Shown here: one piece after another, positions 55,877 to 64,000 of the stretch
Layout: each line of letters starts with the position of its first letter
Position numbering within the stretch: the first letter of the stretch is position 1
From: Puniceicoccus vermicola
GTDB lineage: Bacteria > Verrucomicrobiota > Verrucomicrobiia > Opitutales > Puniceicoccaceae
Reading direction: 5' to 3'
DNA: 64,000 nucleotides
Assembly (NCBI RefSeq): GCF_014230055.1
Contig: NZ_JACHVA010000118.1
Span: 1-64,000 of the forward strand
Position numbers and translations under genes: made by a program
The notes under the pieces: generated by a model
The model's database searches: none
Told to the model about the DNA's origin: nothing
The model's input: the letters and a program-made list of their open reading frames with translations, nothing else

Positions 55877-57487
55877 ATGGTTAAGATTAAAGAGAGCCCG
55901 GGACTCCGCTCCTCCGTCATTTGCGCTCGGCGTGTGATTCAGCCGAAGGATATCTGCGTTCTCGCCGGAACTTATCTGATCCGCTACGGCATACGCACCC
56001 TTCTGCCGGCACTTGCACTAACCTTAACGATGATCGTTGGGAACAAGGCCCTCGGAGGCGGCAAGAGTGCGTTGCCCTTCACCCCGATGCTTGTAGCCTT
56101 TCTGCTGGTCGCGATCGGATTTGCTCTCAAATTCTTCCCCATCTTCTTTTCCAAGAAAAGGCTAACCACCGCCGAAGCCCGGGGATTCGACCAGCTGGAG
56201 CTCTACCGCAAAGAACGGCTCCCGGTCTTACTCGATTCTCTGGAAGAGCGCGTCTTTCGGCACGAATCCGCCTTAATTCACGATCCCGAAGCCCGGGATA
56301 TCGAGGAAAGGGCCATTCAGGAACGTCAGAACGAGATCACCTCACACCTCGACGATTTGTCCCCCGAAACCCTTCATTGGCTCGGGGCCACCCAAGGATC
56401 GGACCTCGTCGACGGACTCGTCAGGCAACACCCATTGAGCAACGGAGTCGAGGCCTCCCGATCCGGTTTCCTCATTACTGCCCACTCCGGACTCGCGGCC
56501 CCGCTTTCGGAAACCGCTACCCGTGCGGTGACCGGTTACGACTTCTCCCTTCTGCTCGACTATCTCGACGGAGCTCCCTTCCACACCTCGGACACGAAGA
56601 TCGACGAACAGTTTCAAGGTCATCCGGTCCTCAGGGAGGCGCTGAAGGATGTAAAAAGCGGGAAGCGGTCTCTCCCCCGTTACCTGCGTCCCTCCCGATT
56701 CACCCGCCACTCAGACATCCTGTTTCACATCACCAATCTTTTCGATGCCATGGAAGAGAAACTCTGGCGGGCGGGAATTTGTCGGGAGGTCATGGTTCAA
56801 TCCGGACGCTCGTTTTTAGAGGTCGATGCCGCATTTCCCGACGCCCTGATTACCGCTTCCAGCTTTCTGCGCCCCGGAGACGCGGACAACGACTATCACC
56901 GCCAATTCCCTGAACTTCCGGAATCTCTCCGCAGCCAGGGCCAACAAGTTCTCCAACGGGTCCTCGGAAAGGATCAGGACGATGCCCTCGCCATGATCGA
57001 CCGGATGAAGATGCATCCTCTCATCCGCGCATTCGCATTACGGCTGTCCTACGACCCCGAATACGTTGCCGAAATCATCCGCCCGGGGTTCATCGACGAC
57101 ATCGAATCCATCCTCGATGGACAGGAGGCTCCGGCAAGATTCGTCCGGTACCGCGATGAAGTTAAGGCAGATATGACGGAGTTGGAGTCATTCGCAGCCC
57201 CAGCACAGCGGTCACGAGAAGAGATCCGAACCCTTCGAACCGCCTGGCACCTCAACCTCAACCAATTCCGTGAGCGGCGGGAGCAAGCCATCGATGAAAT
57301 TCTCGGCACTCAAAAGGCCATCTCCCAGAAACTCTATTACGTGCGCCTCCATCACGCTCTCACCCTCCTGGACCGGGAAGAGTACCGCCACATTGTCCAG
57401 GCGATTGCTTTCAATGGAGATGTCCCCACGCCCCCCCTCAAAGTCACGTCACCCGAACCGATCAAACCCACGACCATTAAGTCATGA
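55877..57487 (+). CDS. Conserved-looking membrane protein of unknown function (536 aa)
   Basis: Two transmembrane helices lie near the N-terminus (about 38-55 and 68-90, TLLPALALTLTMIVG and MLVAFLLVAIGFALKF). A long, charged, mostly helical cytoplasmic or periplasmic region follows. It has a SDLVDGLVRQHPLSNGVEAS segment and a Pro-rich C-terminus. No catalytic motif. It shares an ATGA stop/start overlap with the next lipoprotein gene, so the two are coupled. The family is not recognised. Confidence 0.75.
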   Translation: MVKIKESPGLRSSVICARRVIQPKDICVLAGTYLIRYGIRTLLPALALTLTMIVGNKALGGGKSALPFTPMLVAFLLVAIGFALKFFPIFFSKKRLTTAEARGFDQLELYRKERLPVLLDSLEERVFRHESALIHDPEARDIEERAIQERQNEITSHLDDLSPETLHWLGATQGSDLVDGLVRQHPLSNGVEASRSGFLITAHSGLAAPLSETATRAVTGYDFSLLLDYLDGAPFHTSDTKIDEQFQGHPVLREALKDVKSGKRSLPRYLRPSRFTRHSDILFHITNLFDAMEEKLWRAGICREVMVQSGRSFLEVDAAFPDALITASSFLRPGDADNDYHRQFPELPESLRSQGQQVLQRVLGKDQDDALAMIDRMKMHPLIRAFALRLSYDPEYVAEIIRPGFIDDIESILDGQEAPARFVRYRDEVKADMTELESFAAPAQRSREEIRTLRTAWHLNLNQFRERREQAIDEILGTQKAISQKLYYVRLHHALTLLDREEYRHIVQAIAFNGDVPTPPLKVTSPEPIKPTTIKS

Positions 57488-57879
57488 AAACCTATACCCT
57501 CCTCTCCTTCCTCGCAATAACCGTAATTCTCTCCGGCTGCAGTACGATCCAATCCCCATCCCTTACGGGCGAATGGGAGCAGAAGAAGGACGGAAAGACC
57601 CAAGCTGATTTGGTATTTGGTCCTGGAGATACCTTTCATGCCAACCTCGCTGCCGCCGACGGCGTCGAAGTGAAGGGAATCACCCATATCGAAGGATCCG
57701 AAATCATCTTCATCAACGAGAGCGGAACGGACGCCACATCCTCCAACCCTGCCCCCGGCACCTACATGTACTCCATCAAAGGAGATACCCTCGTCTTTGG
57801 CAAAATCGAAGACCCCCTCGTTCGCCGAACCAAGTTCCTCTCCCAGCCTTGGACGCGCGTCGATCCAGAGCAAAAGTAA
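57484..57879 (+). CDS. Small lipoprotein (131 aa)
   Basis: A lipobox signal (VILSGC) precedes a beta-rich globular domain with GEWEQKKDGKTQADLVFGPGDTFHA and TYMYSIKGDTLVFGKI. This alternating pattern is reminiscent of lipocalin-like or META-like domains, but I cannot assign a family. It overlaps the preceding gene by 4 nt. Confidence 0.8.
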   Translation: MKTYTLLSFLAITVILSGCSTIQSPSLTGEWEQKKDGKTQADLVFGPGDTFHANLAAADGVEVKGITHIEGSEIIFINESGTDATSSNPAPGTYMYSIKGDTLVFGKIEDPLVRRTKFLSQPWTRVDPEQK

Positions 57880-57949
57880 TTCCGAAAGGTTTCGGCGTCG
57901 AAACCGGGTAAAGTCTCTAACGGGAGCCTTTGGACTCCCCGCTAAATCT

Positions 57950-57976
57950 CACGACTAAAGTCATGCGAGAACGGAA
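57950..57976 (+). repeat. 27-nt dispersed repeat, copy 1
   Basis: A near-identical copy (26 of 27 nt) lies at 61929-61955 in the same orientation. The core GACTAAAGTC is itself a palindrome. A hairpin (GGGAG/CTCCC) precedes it at about 57921-57940, as at the second copy. It looks like a REP-type intergenic repeat, and the two copies bracket the exosortase module. Confidence 0.8.
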
Positions 57977-58047
57977 ATGGTGCCCAACTGACAAAATTGG
58001 TTAGTGCTACCGGGTTCTGCGATCACCCAGTTCAGTCGATCCTCTAA

Positions 58048-58316
58048 TACCGAATTTAGTAAGGTTTGACTGTTATGGTGCAGCGCAGAATCGAAGCAGC
58101 GCAAGGCGCAGGGATCGGGTTCGTATCGAGATACGCTCCAATCCCTGCAACGCCGCGACCTTCGATTCTGGTCGCATCCCCTTGGGACGGGCGGGAAATG
58201 AGTCTGAGCGAGGCGGCCCAATTGGAGGCGGGTCTGCGACCCGTGCCATTTGGGCTAACGCTGCTCAGGCTCATTTCCCATCCCGCCATAACTGTCAAAA
58301 CTTCCTAAATTCGGTA
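58048..58316. mobile_element. Miniature inverted-repeat element with internal hairpins (269 bp)
   Basis: Terminal inverted repeats of about 33 bp (58048-58080 and 58284-58316; about 85-90% match) begin TACCGAATTTA. They are flanked by a 3-nt direct repeat TAA on each side (58045-58047, 58317-58319), as expected for an insertion. Inside are two further long hairpins: 58086-58170 (arms CAGAATCGAAG/CTTCGATTCTG) and 58193-58279 (16 of 17 pairs). Because of the symmetry, both strands carry similar frames starting MTVM; they are not genes. The element lacks a transposase and is therefore non-autonomous. Confidence 0.85.
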
Positions 58317-58386
58317 TAAGTCCTTTTTATCTTCGTTTCCATCAATTCTCCATAAAACCTCCACATTCGCCTGCTAGGATGGAACG

Positions 58387-58947
58387 ATGAAAAGATCCTT
58401 CGCGGCGAATCGGAAACTGATTGCTCTCCTCTGCTTGGTGAGCGCCTTGGCTTTGAGTCGGGGATCATTCCCCTTATTGACCGATTTTTTCATCTTCCCC
58501 GTAGGATACCTCGCCTCTTGGACAGTCGGAACGGTCCCCGAGCTCGTCTCCGGGGGCGTCCAGTTCACTAGCACCGGGACCCAATTTCTGGTGAGCCAGG
58601 CCTGTAGCGGAATCGTATTCTTCGGACTATTGGTCGCCATGGCGGCTCTGGTTGCGCCCACCCCGAGAAGATTGATCCAGATTCTACCCTATATTTACCT
58701 CTATGCCGTCGCCAGCAACGTCGCGCGGATCGTGTTCTGGACCTTGATTCTTCCACCCCTCGAAGCTTTCTTCAATCCCCGTTACCTGACACCAGGACAC
58801 GAACTTGCGGGGGCGATCGTCTACCTCCCTGCGGCGATTCTCGCCCAATTCCTTCTGAGTCGGCACTTTGAGCGAAAACGCCCTGAAAAACCGGAAGCGA
58901 CCGAAGTTCTCTCAGATTCAACCTCTCTACCCGACTCCCTATCATGA
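58387..58947 (+). CDS. Exosortase-like membrane protease/transpeptidase
   Basis: A 186-aa protein with about five transmembrane helices. It carries the exosortase catalytic pattern: Cys73 in QACSGIVFF, Arg114 in ASNVARIVF and His138 in GHELAGAIVYLP. A charged tail of ~25 residues follows. The size and place directly upstream (4-nt overlap) of one PEP-bearing protein match the single-substrate exosortase K type. It should cleave or transfer the C-terminal sorting signal of that partner in the inner membrane. The assignment to the K subfamily is inference. Confidence 0.8.
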   Translation: MKRSFAANRKLIALLCLVSALALSRGSFPLLTDFFIFPVGYLASWTVGTVPELVSGGVQFTSTGTQFLVSQACSGIVFFGLLVAMAALVAPTPRRLIQILPYIYLYAVASNVARIVFWTLILPPLEAFFNPRYLTPGHELAGAIVYLPAAILAQFLLSRHFERKRPEKPEATEVLSDSTSLPDSLS

Positions 58948-61745
58948 GCTCCTCCAAAAACCTCCCAAACTTCTTGGAACGTCCCTGGCTCGCAGGGGTC
59001 TGGTGGACAATAGCGCAGATCGTACAACTTCTTCTAAACCTGCGGGACTATGGACTCATCGCCGACGAGCTGGCTGGGAAGGAGCAGACGTATTGGGTCA
59101 TCGTCTTGACGATAAATGGAGTCTCCATTCTGACTGGGATCGCGATTTGGGCCCTCGCACGCCATCCGCGCACAGAACTCGCATCCAGTCTTCTCTGCAT
59201 TCTCCTTCCAACGGCCTACATTCTCTATGGATCGATTGGGGCCGAAGGAGCCATTCCGGACAACGTTGACACTTGGATTCTCCATCCCGGCAATCTGGTC
59301 TTCAATCTTTGGGCCTGCCAGGTTCTCGCCAGTCTCCTGGGCTTTGCCAAAATTTGTTGCCGCATCACCCAGTCAGGAGGATTCTCGACCCTTCTATCTG
59401 GCACTCTTTTGGTCGTCGCTCCAGTTAGCGTCCTTTGGCTTCTTGTTCAAATTCTCTCCGACCTTTTCGAGAGTACAGACATCCTTTTCACCCTCTTTGT
59501 CTCTGTGGTGGCGGTAATTACGGTGGTCCTCGCCTTCGGCGTTTTCCTCGTCGCCTTCTCCCTGATGCGCGCAGTTTTCAACGAACAAAACCGGCCAAAG
59601 TCCATCGCTCTGACCCTGTTGATCTCGCTGGTGATGCCGATTGCAGGACTGGTCCTCAACCGCACAATTCCCTTTCCTCAGGACTACCAAAATCCAACCG
59701 TATATTGGCTTACGCTAATCAATGCGATGATCCTCGCCATCCCTGTATTGAATAGACCATGGCAAAAAAAGATCCAGCTCTGGGCCACGGCCGCTGTTCT
59801 TCCCTTTTCCCTCTACTTCTTCTGCGCCTTTCTACCATTCTATCCCCTTTCGGCCTTGGCGATGATCGTAGTCGGATCCGGATTCCTCATCCTGACTCCT
59901 GTCCTGCTTTCCATTCTCCACCTCGGGAAGATCGTTTCCCTTTCACGCGTCCTCCCCACCCGCCGAAATGTTGCCACTCTCATCATCCTGGGCGTTGCGG
60001 TACTTCCTTCGATCTTCTTGTTGGGGATGCTGCGGGACCGGGCCGCGATTCTGGAAGCGCTAGACTACTCGCTCTCTCCTGATCCAGCCTCACTAGAGAC
60101 CCCGCCCAGTCCGAAGCAGGTCGAGAGGGTAATCCGGGCGGTGAAACGACAAAGCCGCGGTATCCAATATCCTATTCTATCGCCTCTCTACCGAGCGATC
60201 GTCCTCCAGGGAATGACGCTCCCCGACTCCTCTTTGACTCAACTCGAGACCACCTTCGGACTGGCAGAAACCGAGGATCACGATTTTCGGGCCGGATTCT
60301 GGGGGATGCGCGAAAGAGGGCCAAACTTACAGAGAAGGATGCGCCCTGCATCCGTTCTCGCAGAGATGGCAGATGCTGAACTTTCCTCATCTTCCCCAAG
60401 CCATGCAACTCTCTCCATGGAGGTTATCAATCAGTCCAGAGATTCACGCACTGGCTTTCGTCAGGACTTTAAGATTCCTCCCGGAGTGTGGGTAGCCGGA
60501 GCCGAGCTACTGATCGGCGACTCGTGGAAACCTGCGGACATCCGCGAAAGGCGCAGTGCGGAATGGATCTACCGAACGATAGCCTCCGAACGCATTCGCG
60601 ACCCTCTTCTCGTCACTCTCGATCGCCCAGGGCAAGTAGAAATCGAAGTATTCCCCGTTGACCGAGGATCCCCACGCCAACTGCGCATCAATTTGCGCAG
60701 CGCCGCAAATCTTCCAATAACCCTCGGAATGAAAGATACCCTTTTGGAGACTCATATGGAGCAGGACTCGATCCTCCAACTAGGTTCCAATCTCCTCATC
60801 CCCGCCAACCTATACCTCCCTCAACACACCCTGCGTCCGGTGTACAACCTGTTCCTGGACCGATCCACCGCCGCTGCCGACATCGGGGCATTTCAAAATG
60901 AACTGATCACCACATTAAAAAGGATCCCGATTGACGCATCCCTGCGGTGGTGGATCATCCGCGACGGAATCCACCAGCTGCCCGACTTACCTCAGAAAAA
61001 CACGCCTGCATTGCTCGCAGAAACCGATCTTAGCGAACTCATTCGACCGCAATCTGGAGGCCGCAGCAAAGGCCACGTGCAATTGGCAATTATCCACCAA
61101 TGGCGCCAAGCTCTTCAGAACGGTAAAGTCCCCGAAAGCTATCCGGTCATCGTTCCCATTGGCTGGCCGAGCTACTATACCGAGTTCACGCGAATTACCC
61201 AGTTCGTGGATCCTTACCTCGGCGCGACGCCGCAATGGATTCTCGACCAGAAAGAAGAAATTCCCGCCGCCGACAAAAAAGTTTCGATCTTCCGACGTAA
61301 GGATCAAACGGGCGTTGTTCCTGCCGAGCTAAAGAACGACACCGCCCGGTGGGCTTTCTTGTTCGAGACCAGTGGAACTCCAGAAATACTCAACACGGAT
61401 CGCCAATTCGAAGAGATTTCCACCAGTCTCCTCCAAATAACACGAGTTCCCGATCCTGCCTTGCGAGCCTACCTCACCGAGGCCTATTCCCGATACAACC
61501 CGGCCCTCCACGAGGACGTTCGAGAAAACCTGATTAGCCTCTCCAAGAAATTCTCGGTCCTCCTTCCCGAGACCGCCCTCATTGCCTTGGAAAACTCCGC
61601 CCAGGAAGAATTTCTGAAACGGTTGGAGAAGATCGGCCAAGATGGACACTCCGGTCTATCCTTCTCCGAAACTCCCGAACCGACCACCTTACCTGTAATC
61701 GGCTTCACCATCTGGATGCTGGTGCGAAGACACCGAAAAGAATGA
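58944..61745 (+). CDS. Polytopic MSEP/PEP-CTERM-like protein with VIT-like domain
   Basis: A 933-aa protein. Residues ~15-370 hold about 10 transmembrane helices. A region at ~490-587 resembles a VIT domain: FKIPPGVWVAGAELLIGDSW, then RRSAEWIYRTIASERIRDPLLV, then VEIEVFPVDRGSPRQLRI. The C-terminus is a sorting signal: TPEPTTLP (PEP at residues 911-913), a short hydrophobic segment, then RRHRKE. Together with the coupled exosortase gene this is the layout of the MSEP-CTERM family, a dedicated substrate of XrtK. The exact MSEP motif is replaced by SETPEP. Function after sorting is unknown. Confidence 0.8.
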   Translation: MSSSKNLPNFLERPWLAGVWWTIAQIVQLLLNLRDYGLIADELAGKEQTYWVIVLTINGVSILTGIAIWALARHPRTELASSLLCILLPTAYILYGSIGAEGAIPDNVDTWILHPGNLVFNLWACQVLASLLGFAKICCRITQSGGFSTLLSGTLLVVAPVSVLWLLVQILSDLFESTDILFTLFVSVVAVITVVLAFGVFLVAFSLMRAVFNEQNRPKSIALTLLISLVMPIAGLVLNRTIPFPQDYQNPTVYWLTLINAMILAIPVLNRPWQKKIQLWATAAVLPFSLYFFCAFLPFYPLSALAMIVVGSGFLILTPVLLSILHLGKIVSLSRVLPTRRNVATLIILGVAVLPSIFLLGMLRDRAAILEALDYSLSPDPASLETPPSPKQVERVIRAVKRQSRGIQYPILSPLYRAIVLQGMTLPDSSLTQLETTFGLAETEDHDFRAGFWGMRERGPNLQRRMRPASVLAEMADAELSSSSPSHATLSMEVINQSRDSRTGFRQDFKIPPGVWVAGAELLIGDSWKPADIRERRSAEWIYRTIASERIRDPLLVTLDRPGQVEIEVFPVDRGSPRQLRINLRSAANLPITLGMKDTLLETHMEQDSILQLGSNLLIPANLYLPQHTLRPVYNLFLDRSTAAADIGAFQNELITTLKRIPIDASLRWWIIRDGIHQLPDLPQKNTPALLAETDLSELIRPQSGGRSKGHVQLAIIHQWRQALQNGKVPESYPVIVPIGWPSYYTEFTRITQFVDPYLGATPQWILDQKEEIPAADKKVSIFRRKDQTGVVPAELKNDTARWAFLFETSGTPEILNTDRQFEEISTSLLQITRVPDPALRAYLTEAYSRYNPALHEDVRENLISLSKKFSVLLPETALIALENSAQEEFLKRLEKIGQDGHSGLSFSETPEPTTLPVIGFTIWMLVRRHRKE

Positions 61746-62158
61746 ACGGAGGATGCTCCTCGACTGCAAGGGTCTCGTGAAAAACGCTCCCGATTGACTT
61801 TCCCGGTATGAGCTCGTCGAAAGCAGTCATTCGACCGAAATGGCCCAATGCATTCAAACAGCGATAGGTTTAGCGGAGCGGACAAGGTCTCCGAATGTCG
61901 CGCCGGGACATCTCCTCTGCAAGAATCGCACGACTAAAGTCATGCGAGAGCGGAAGAGCTCTCCTGAAAAGCAACTGCCTAATTGCCGCAGTTGCTGCTA
62001 CCTGCCAGACGATCCTAGACGAGATCCATCAGTGCTTGTGCATCAAAAGAAAAGGATCCCTCATAGTCCTGATTCCCTGTGAAGAAGGATTGCGATCTCA
62101 AGGGATCCTTGCCTCACTGAATGTAGAGCAACCCGCAAATGCCCCTACACCCTGCCCC
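61746..62158. other. Intergenic region with REP copy 2
   Basis: This 413-nt stretch holds no gene I can support. It contains the second copy of the 27-nt repeat (61929-61955) and a hairpin CGGAG/CTCCG at about 61874-61893, in the arrangement seen near 57921-57976. The rest is unremarkable. It should hold the promoter for the VWA gene. Confidence 0.6.
61929..61955 (+). repeat. 27-nt dispersed repeat, copy 2
   Basis: It matches 57950-57976 at 26 of 27 positions, same orientation. It lies after the exosortase substrate gene, so the two copies form direct repeats around that ~4-kb module. Confidence 0.8.
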
Positions 62159-64000
62159 ATGAAAACAATTCTGTCCCTTCTGCTCCTGCTATCATTTCCC
62201 TTTTCGCTACTACGGTCCGAAGACCAATCACAGGAGTCCCATAGTTCCACTGTGACGAGCGAGCGAAGGTCTGCGACCCTTTCCGACGAACAGGTTCAGA
62301 CATTATTGGAGAATACAGTCCTCACTAAGGTTGAATTTTCTGGTGTCCCGATAGAGACCGCCCTGCGATCACTTCAGAAGATGATCAACCAGGAACTGGC
62401 GAGCGGATTATCTATCCCAATCATCTGCTCGAGCGCTGGCCCCAATAAAAAGGTAAATTTCTCGGTGCGAAATCTAGCTGTGATTCGCCTTCTCGATATT
62501 ATCTCACAACAAACAGGTTACTCTTGGGAAATTATTCAAGGAGTAATCGAGTTCCAGCCGACAGCTCAGACAGGAGGATTATCCAATCAATCTCCTTCAT
62601 CTGAAAACATGACTCTCGGAGCATCGATGGACGATCCTTTCGCCGCTCCAGCTGGCTCTCGGACATACTATCGATTTCATAATGCGACTCAGCCACCTCC
62701 GCCACCACCCACCGCAGCGTCAATCCCTGGAGGCTATCGTCAGGACTTTAATACCGAGAGCTACGATCAAATTGTGGAGAACTCGTTTCGCTCACCGCGT
62801 GTGGCCCCTTTGTCCACTTTTTCCATTGATGTCGACACCGCGAGCTACTCGAACCTCCGGCGCATGATTCTTCAGGATCAGACGCCTCCCGCAGACGCAA
62901 TTCGGATTGAGGAGTTGATCAACTATTTTCCCTACGACTATCCAGAACCTCAGGCGATCACCGATATCCCGGAAAAGATCACTCCCGATAATTTGCCTGA
63001 ATTCCTGGAGCACCCAGTAGCCATCGAAACCGAGGTCGGTCCAGCACCGTGGAATCTGGAGAATCGTCTTCTGCGCATCGCCCTGAAAGGGTTTGAGATT
63101 GATTGGGACCAACGTCCGCCAGCCAACCTTGTCTTTCTCCTCGATGTCTCGGGATCCATGAGCGCTCAGAACAAACTACCTTTGGTGAAAGAGTCGCTAC
63201 AGCTTCTCGTCAATCGACTCAACGAGAATGACCGCGTAGCCGTCGTCGTCTACGCCGGAGCCAGCGGACTCATTCTTCCTTCGACCACCGCCAACAACAC
63301 CAAGACGATTCTTCACGCACTCGACAACCTTCAAGCTGGAGGCTCCACGAACGCGGGCGCTGGAATCGACCTAGCCTATCAGATTGCACAGGAAAACTTC
63401 ATCGAAGATGGGGTCAACCGGGTGATCCTTTGCACCGACGGAGATTTCAATATCGGGACCACCGACAAAGGCAGTCTCGTCGAGAAAGCCGAAGGCTATG
63501 CCGATGAAGACATCTATCTCACGATTCTGGGTTTTGGCATGGGCAACTACAAAGACGATATGCTCGAAGCCCTGACCAATGCAGCCGACGGAAACTACGC
63601 CTATATTGATGGTCCTCAGGAAGCGAGGCGTCTGTTTCTCCAAGCCGCCAGCGGCAGCATGATCACAATCGCGAAAGACGTGAAGATTCAAGTCGAGTTC
63701 AACCCCGCGGTCGTCAAAGCGTATCGCCTCATCGGCTACGAAAATCGTCTCCTTAATGCCGAAGACTTTAATGACGACACAAAAGATGCTGGTGAACTTG
63801 GTACAGGGCAGACGGTCACGGCTCTCTACGAGATCGCCCTTCCGAGCGCCGACATCAAATTGCCCGAAGTCGATGACCTCAAGTATCAGACGTCTACAGC
63901 AACCGAAGATACGATGGGCTCCGAAAACTGGACCGGACAAGAAGTCGCCACGGTAAAACTCCGCTATAAATGGCCCAAGGAGGACAATAGTAATCGAATG
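62159..64000 (+). CDS. YfbK-like von Willebrand A domain exported protein (partial)
   Basis: The coding sequence runs off the window (614 codons seen). A signal peptide ([14 protein letters not shown]) is followed by a small domain (residues ~58-138) with [18 protein letters not shown] and [15 protein letters not shown], like the secretin/TonB short N-terminal (STN) domain. A Pro-rich linker leads to the VWA N-terminal motif [16 protein letters not shown] and a VWA domain with MIDAS DVSGS near residue 329. Typical YfbK proteins lack an STN-like domain, so the fusion is uncommon. It probably binds a partner in the envelope. It is not lipidated. Confidence 0.85.
   Translation, partial: MKTILSLLLLLSFPFSLLRSEDQSQESHSSTVTSERRSATLSDEQVQTLLENTVLTKVEFSGVPIETALRSLQKMINQELASGLSIPIICSSAGPNKKVNFSVRNLAVIRLLDIISQQTGYSWEIIQGVIEFQPTAQTGGLSNQSPSSENMTLGASMDDPFAAPAGSRTYYRFHNATQPPPPPPTAASIPGGYRQDFNTESYDQIVENSFRSPRVAPLSTFSIDVDTASYSNLRRMILQDQTPPADAIRIEELINYFPYDYPEPQAITDIPEKITPDNLPEFLEHPVAIETEVGPAPWNLENRLLRIALKGFEIDWDQRPPANLVFLLDVSGSMSAQNKLPLVKESLQLLVNRLNENDRVAVVVYAGASGLILPSTTANNTKTILHALDNLQAGGSTNAGAGIDLAYQIAQENFIEDGVNRVILCTDGDFNIGTTDKGSLVEKAEGYADEDIYLTILGFGMGNYKDDMLEALTNAADGNYAYIDGPQEARRLFLQAASGSMITIAKDVKIQVEFNPAVVKAYRLIGYENRLLNAEDFNDDTKDAGELGTGQTVTALYEIALPSADIKLPEVDDLKYQTSTATEDTMGSENWTGQEVATVKLRYKWPKEDNSNRM

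Noticed and set aside
58056-58308. Two overlapping 80-codon frames, one on each strand
   Set aside because: They mirror each other because the region is a palindromic element, which explains both.

Overview
The window looks like a chromosomal segment from a Gram-negative bacterium, most likely of the Verrucomicrobiota (Opitutae-like). This is an inference, not a database result. The supporting traits are: an alternative complex III (ACIII) operon with a cbb3-type oxidase; a type II secretion operon; several lipoproteins and Sec signal peptides; a PEP-CTERM-like protein next to a small exosortase; a DUF1573/MauE/rhodanese cluster; and many intergenic palindromes together with a REP-associated transposase. 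No rRNA, tRNA or CRISPR array was seen.

Layout. At 0.2-11.6 kb, on the minus strand, lies a giant secreted RHS/YD-repeat protein (about 3,476 aa). A small secreted protein precedes it. A small membrane-protein gene follows it and runs into a large imperfect palindrome. At 11.9-15.1 kb is a minus-strand group for a rhodanese, a MauE/DoxX-like membrane protein, a DUF1573 protein, a HEAT-like protein and a small membrane protein, interrupted by a multi-hairpin element. At 15.5-26.5 kb is a respiratory operon, minus strand, read from right to left: a previously unlisted 58-aa secreted peptide, actA-B-C-D-E-F, a small membrane protein, ccoS-like, ccoN and ccoO. ACIII would oxidise quinol and pass electrons through its cytochromes to the cbb3 oxidase. 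No ccoP lies in the operon. At 26.7-28.9 kb is imuA-imuB (translesion mutagenesis) with an operator-like palindrome at the imuA start. A thioredoxin-reductase-like flavoprotein is divergent from it.

At 30.3-39.7 kb is a compact, mostly overlapping type II secretion operon (gspI-J-K-L-M-D-C-like-E-F), without gspG, gspH or the prepilin peptidase. A REP-associated tyrosine transposase lies just upstream. At 40.9-53.4 kb are mainly housekeeping genes: a RodZ-like protein, a large EF-hand membrane protein, an RluA-family pseudouridine synthase, serS, a CDF metal transporter, rpsP, ychF, and the overlapping rpoN-tsaB-like-alr set. At 53.4-57.9 kb are lipoproteins, a DoxX-like protein, a TPR protein and a conserved-looking unknown.

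At 57.9-64 kb is the most distinctive part. A 186-aa exosortase-like protease overlaps, by ATGA, a 933-aa polytopic protein. That protein has a VIT-like domain and a C-terminal PEP motif, membrane segment and basic tail. This is a one-enzyme/one-substrate arrangement resembling the XrtK/MSEP-CTERM pairing. It is flanked by two direct copies of a 27-nt repeat and preceded by a miniature inverted-repeat element with internal hairpins. A YfbK-like von Willebrand A lipid-free exported protein follows and runs off the window end.
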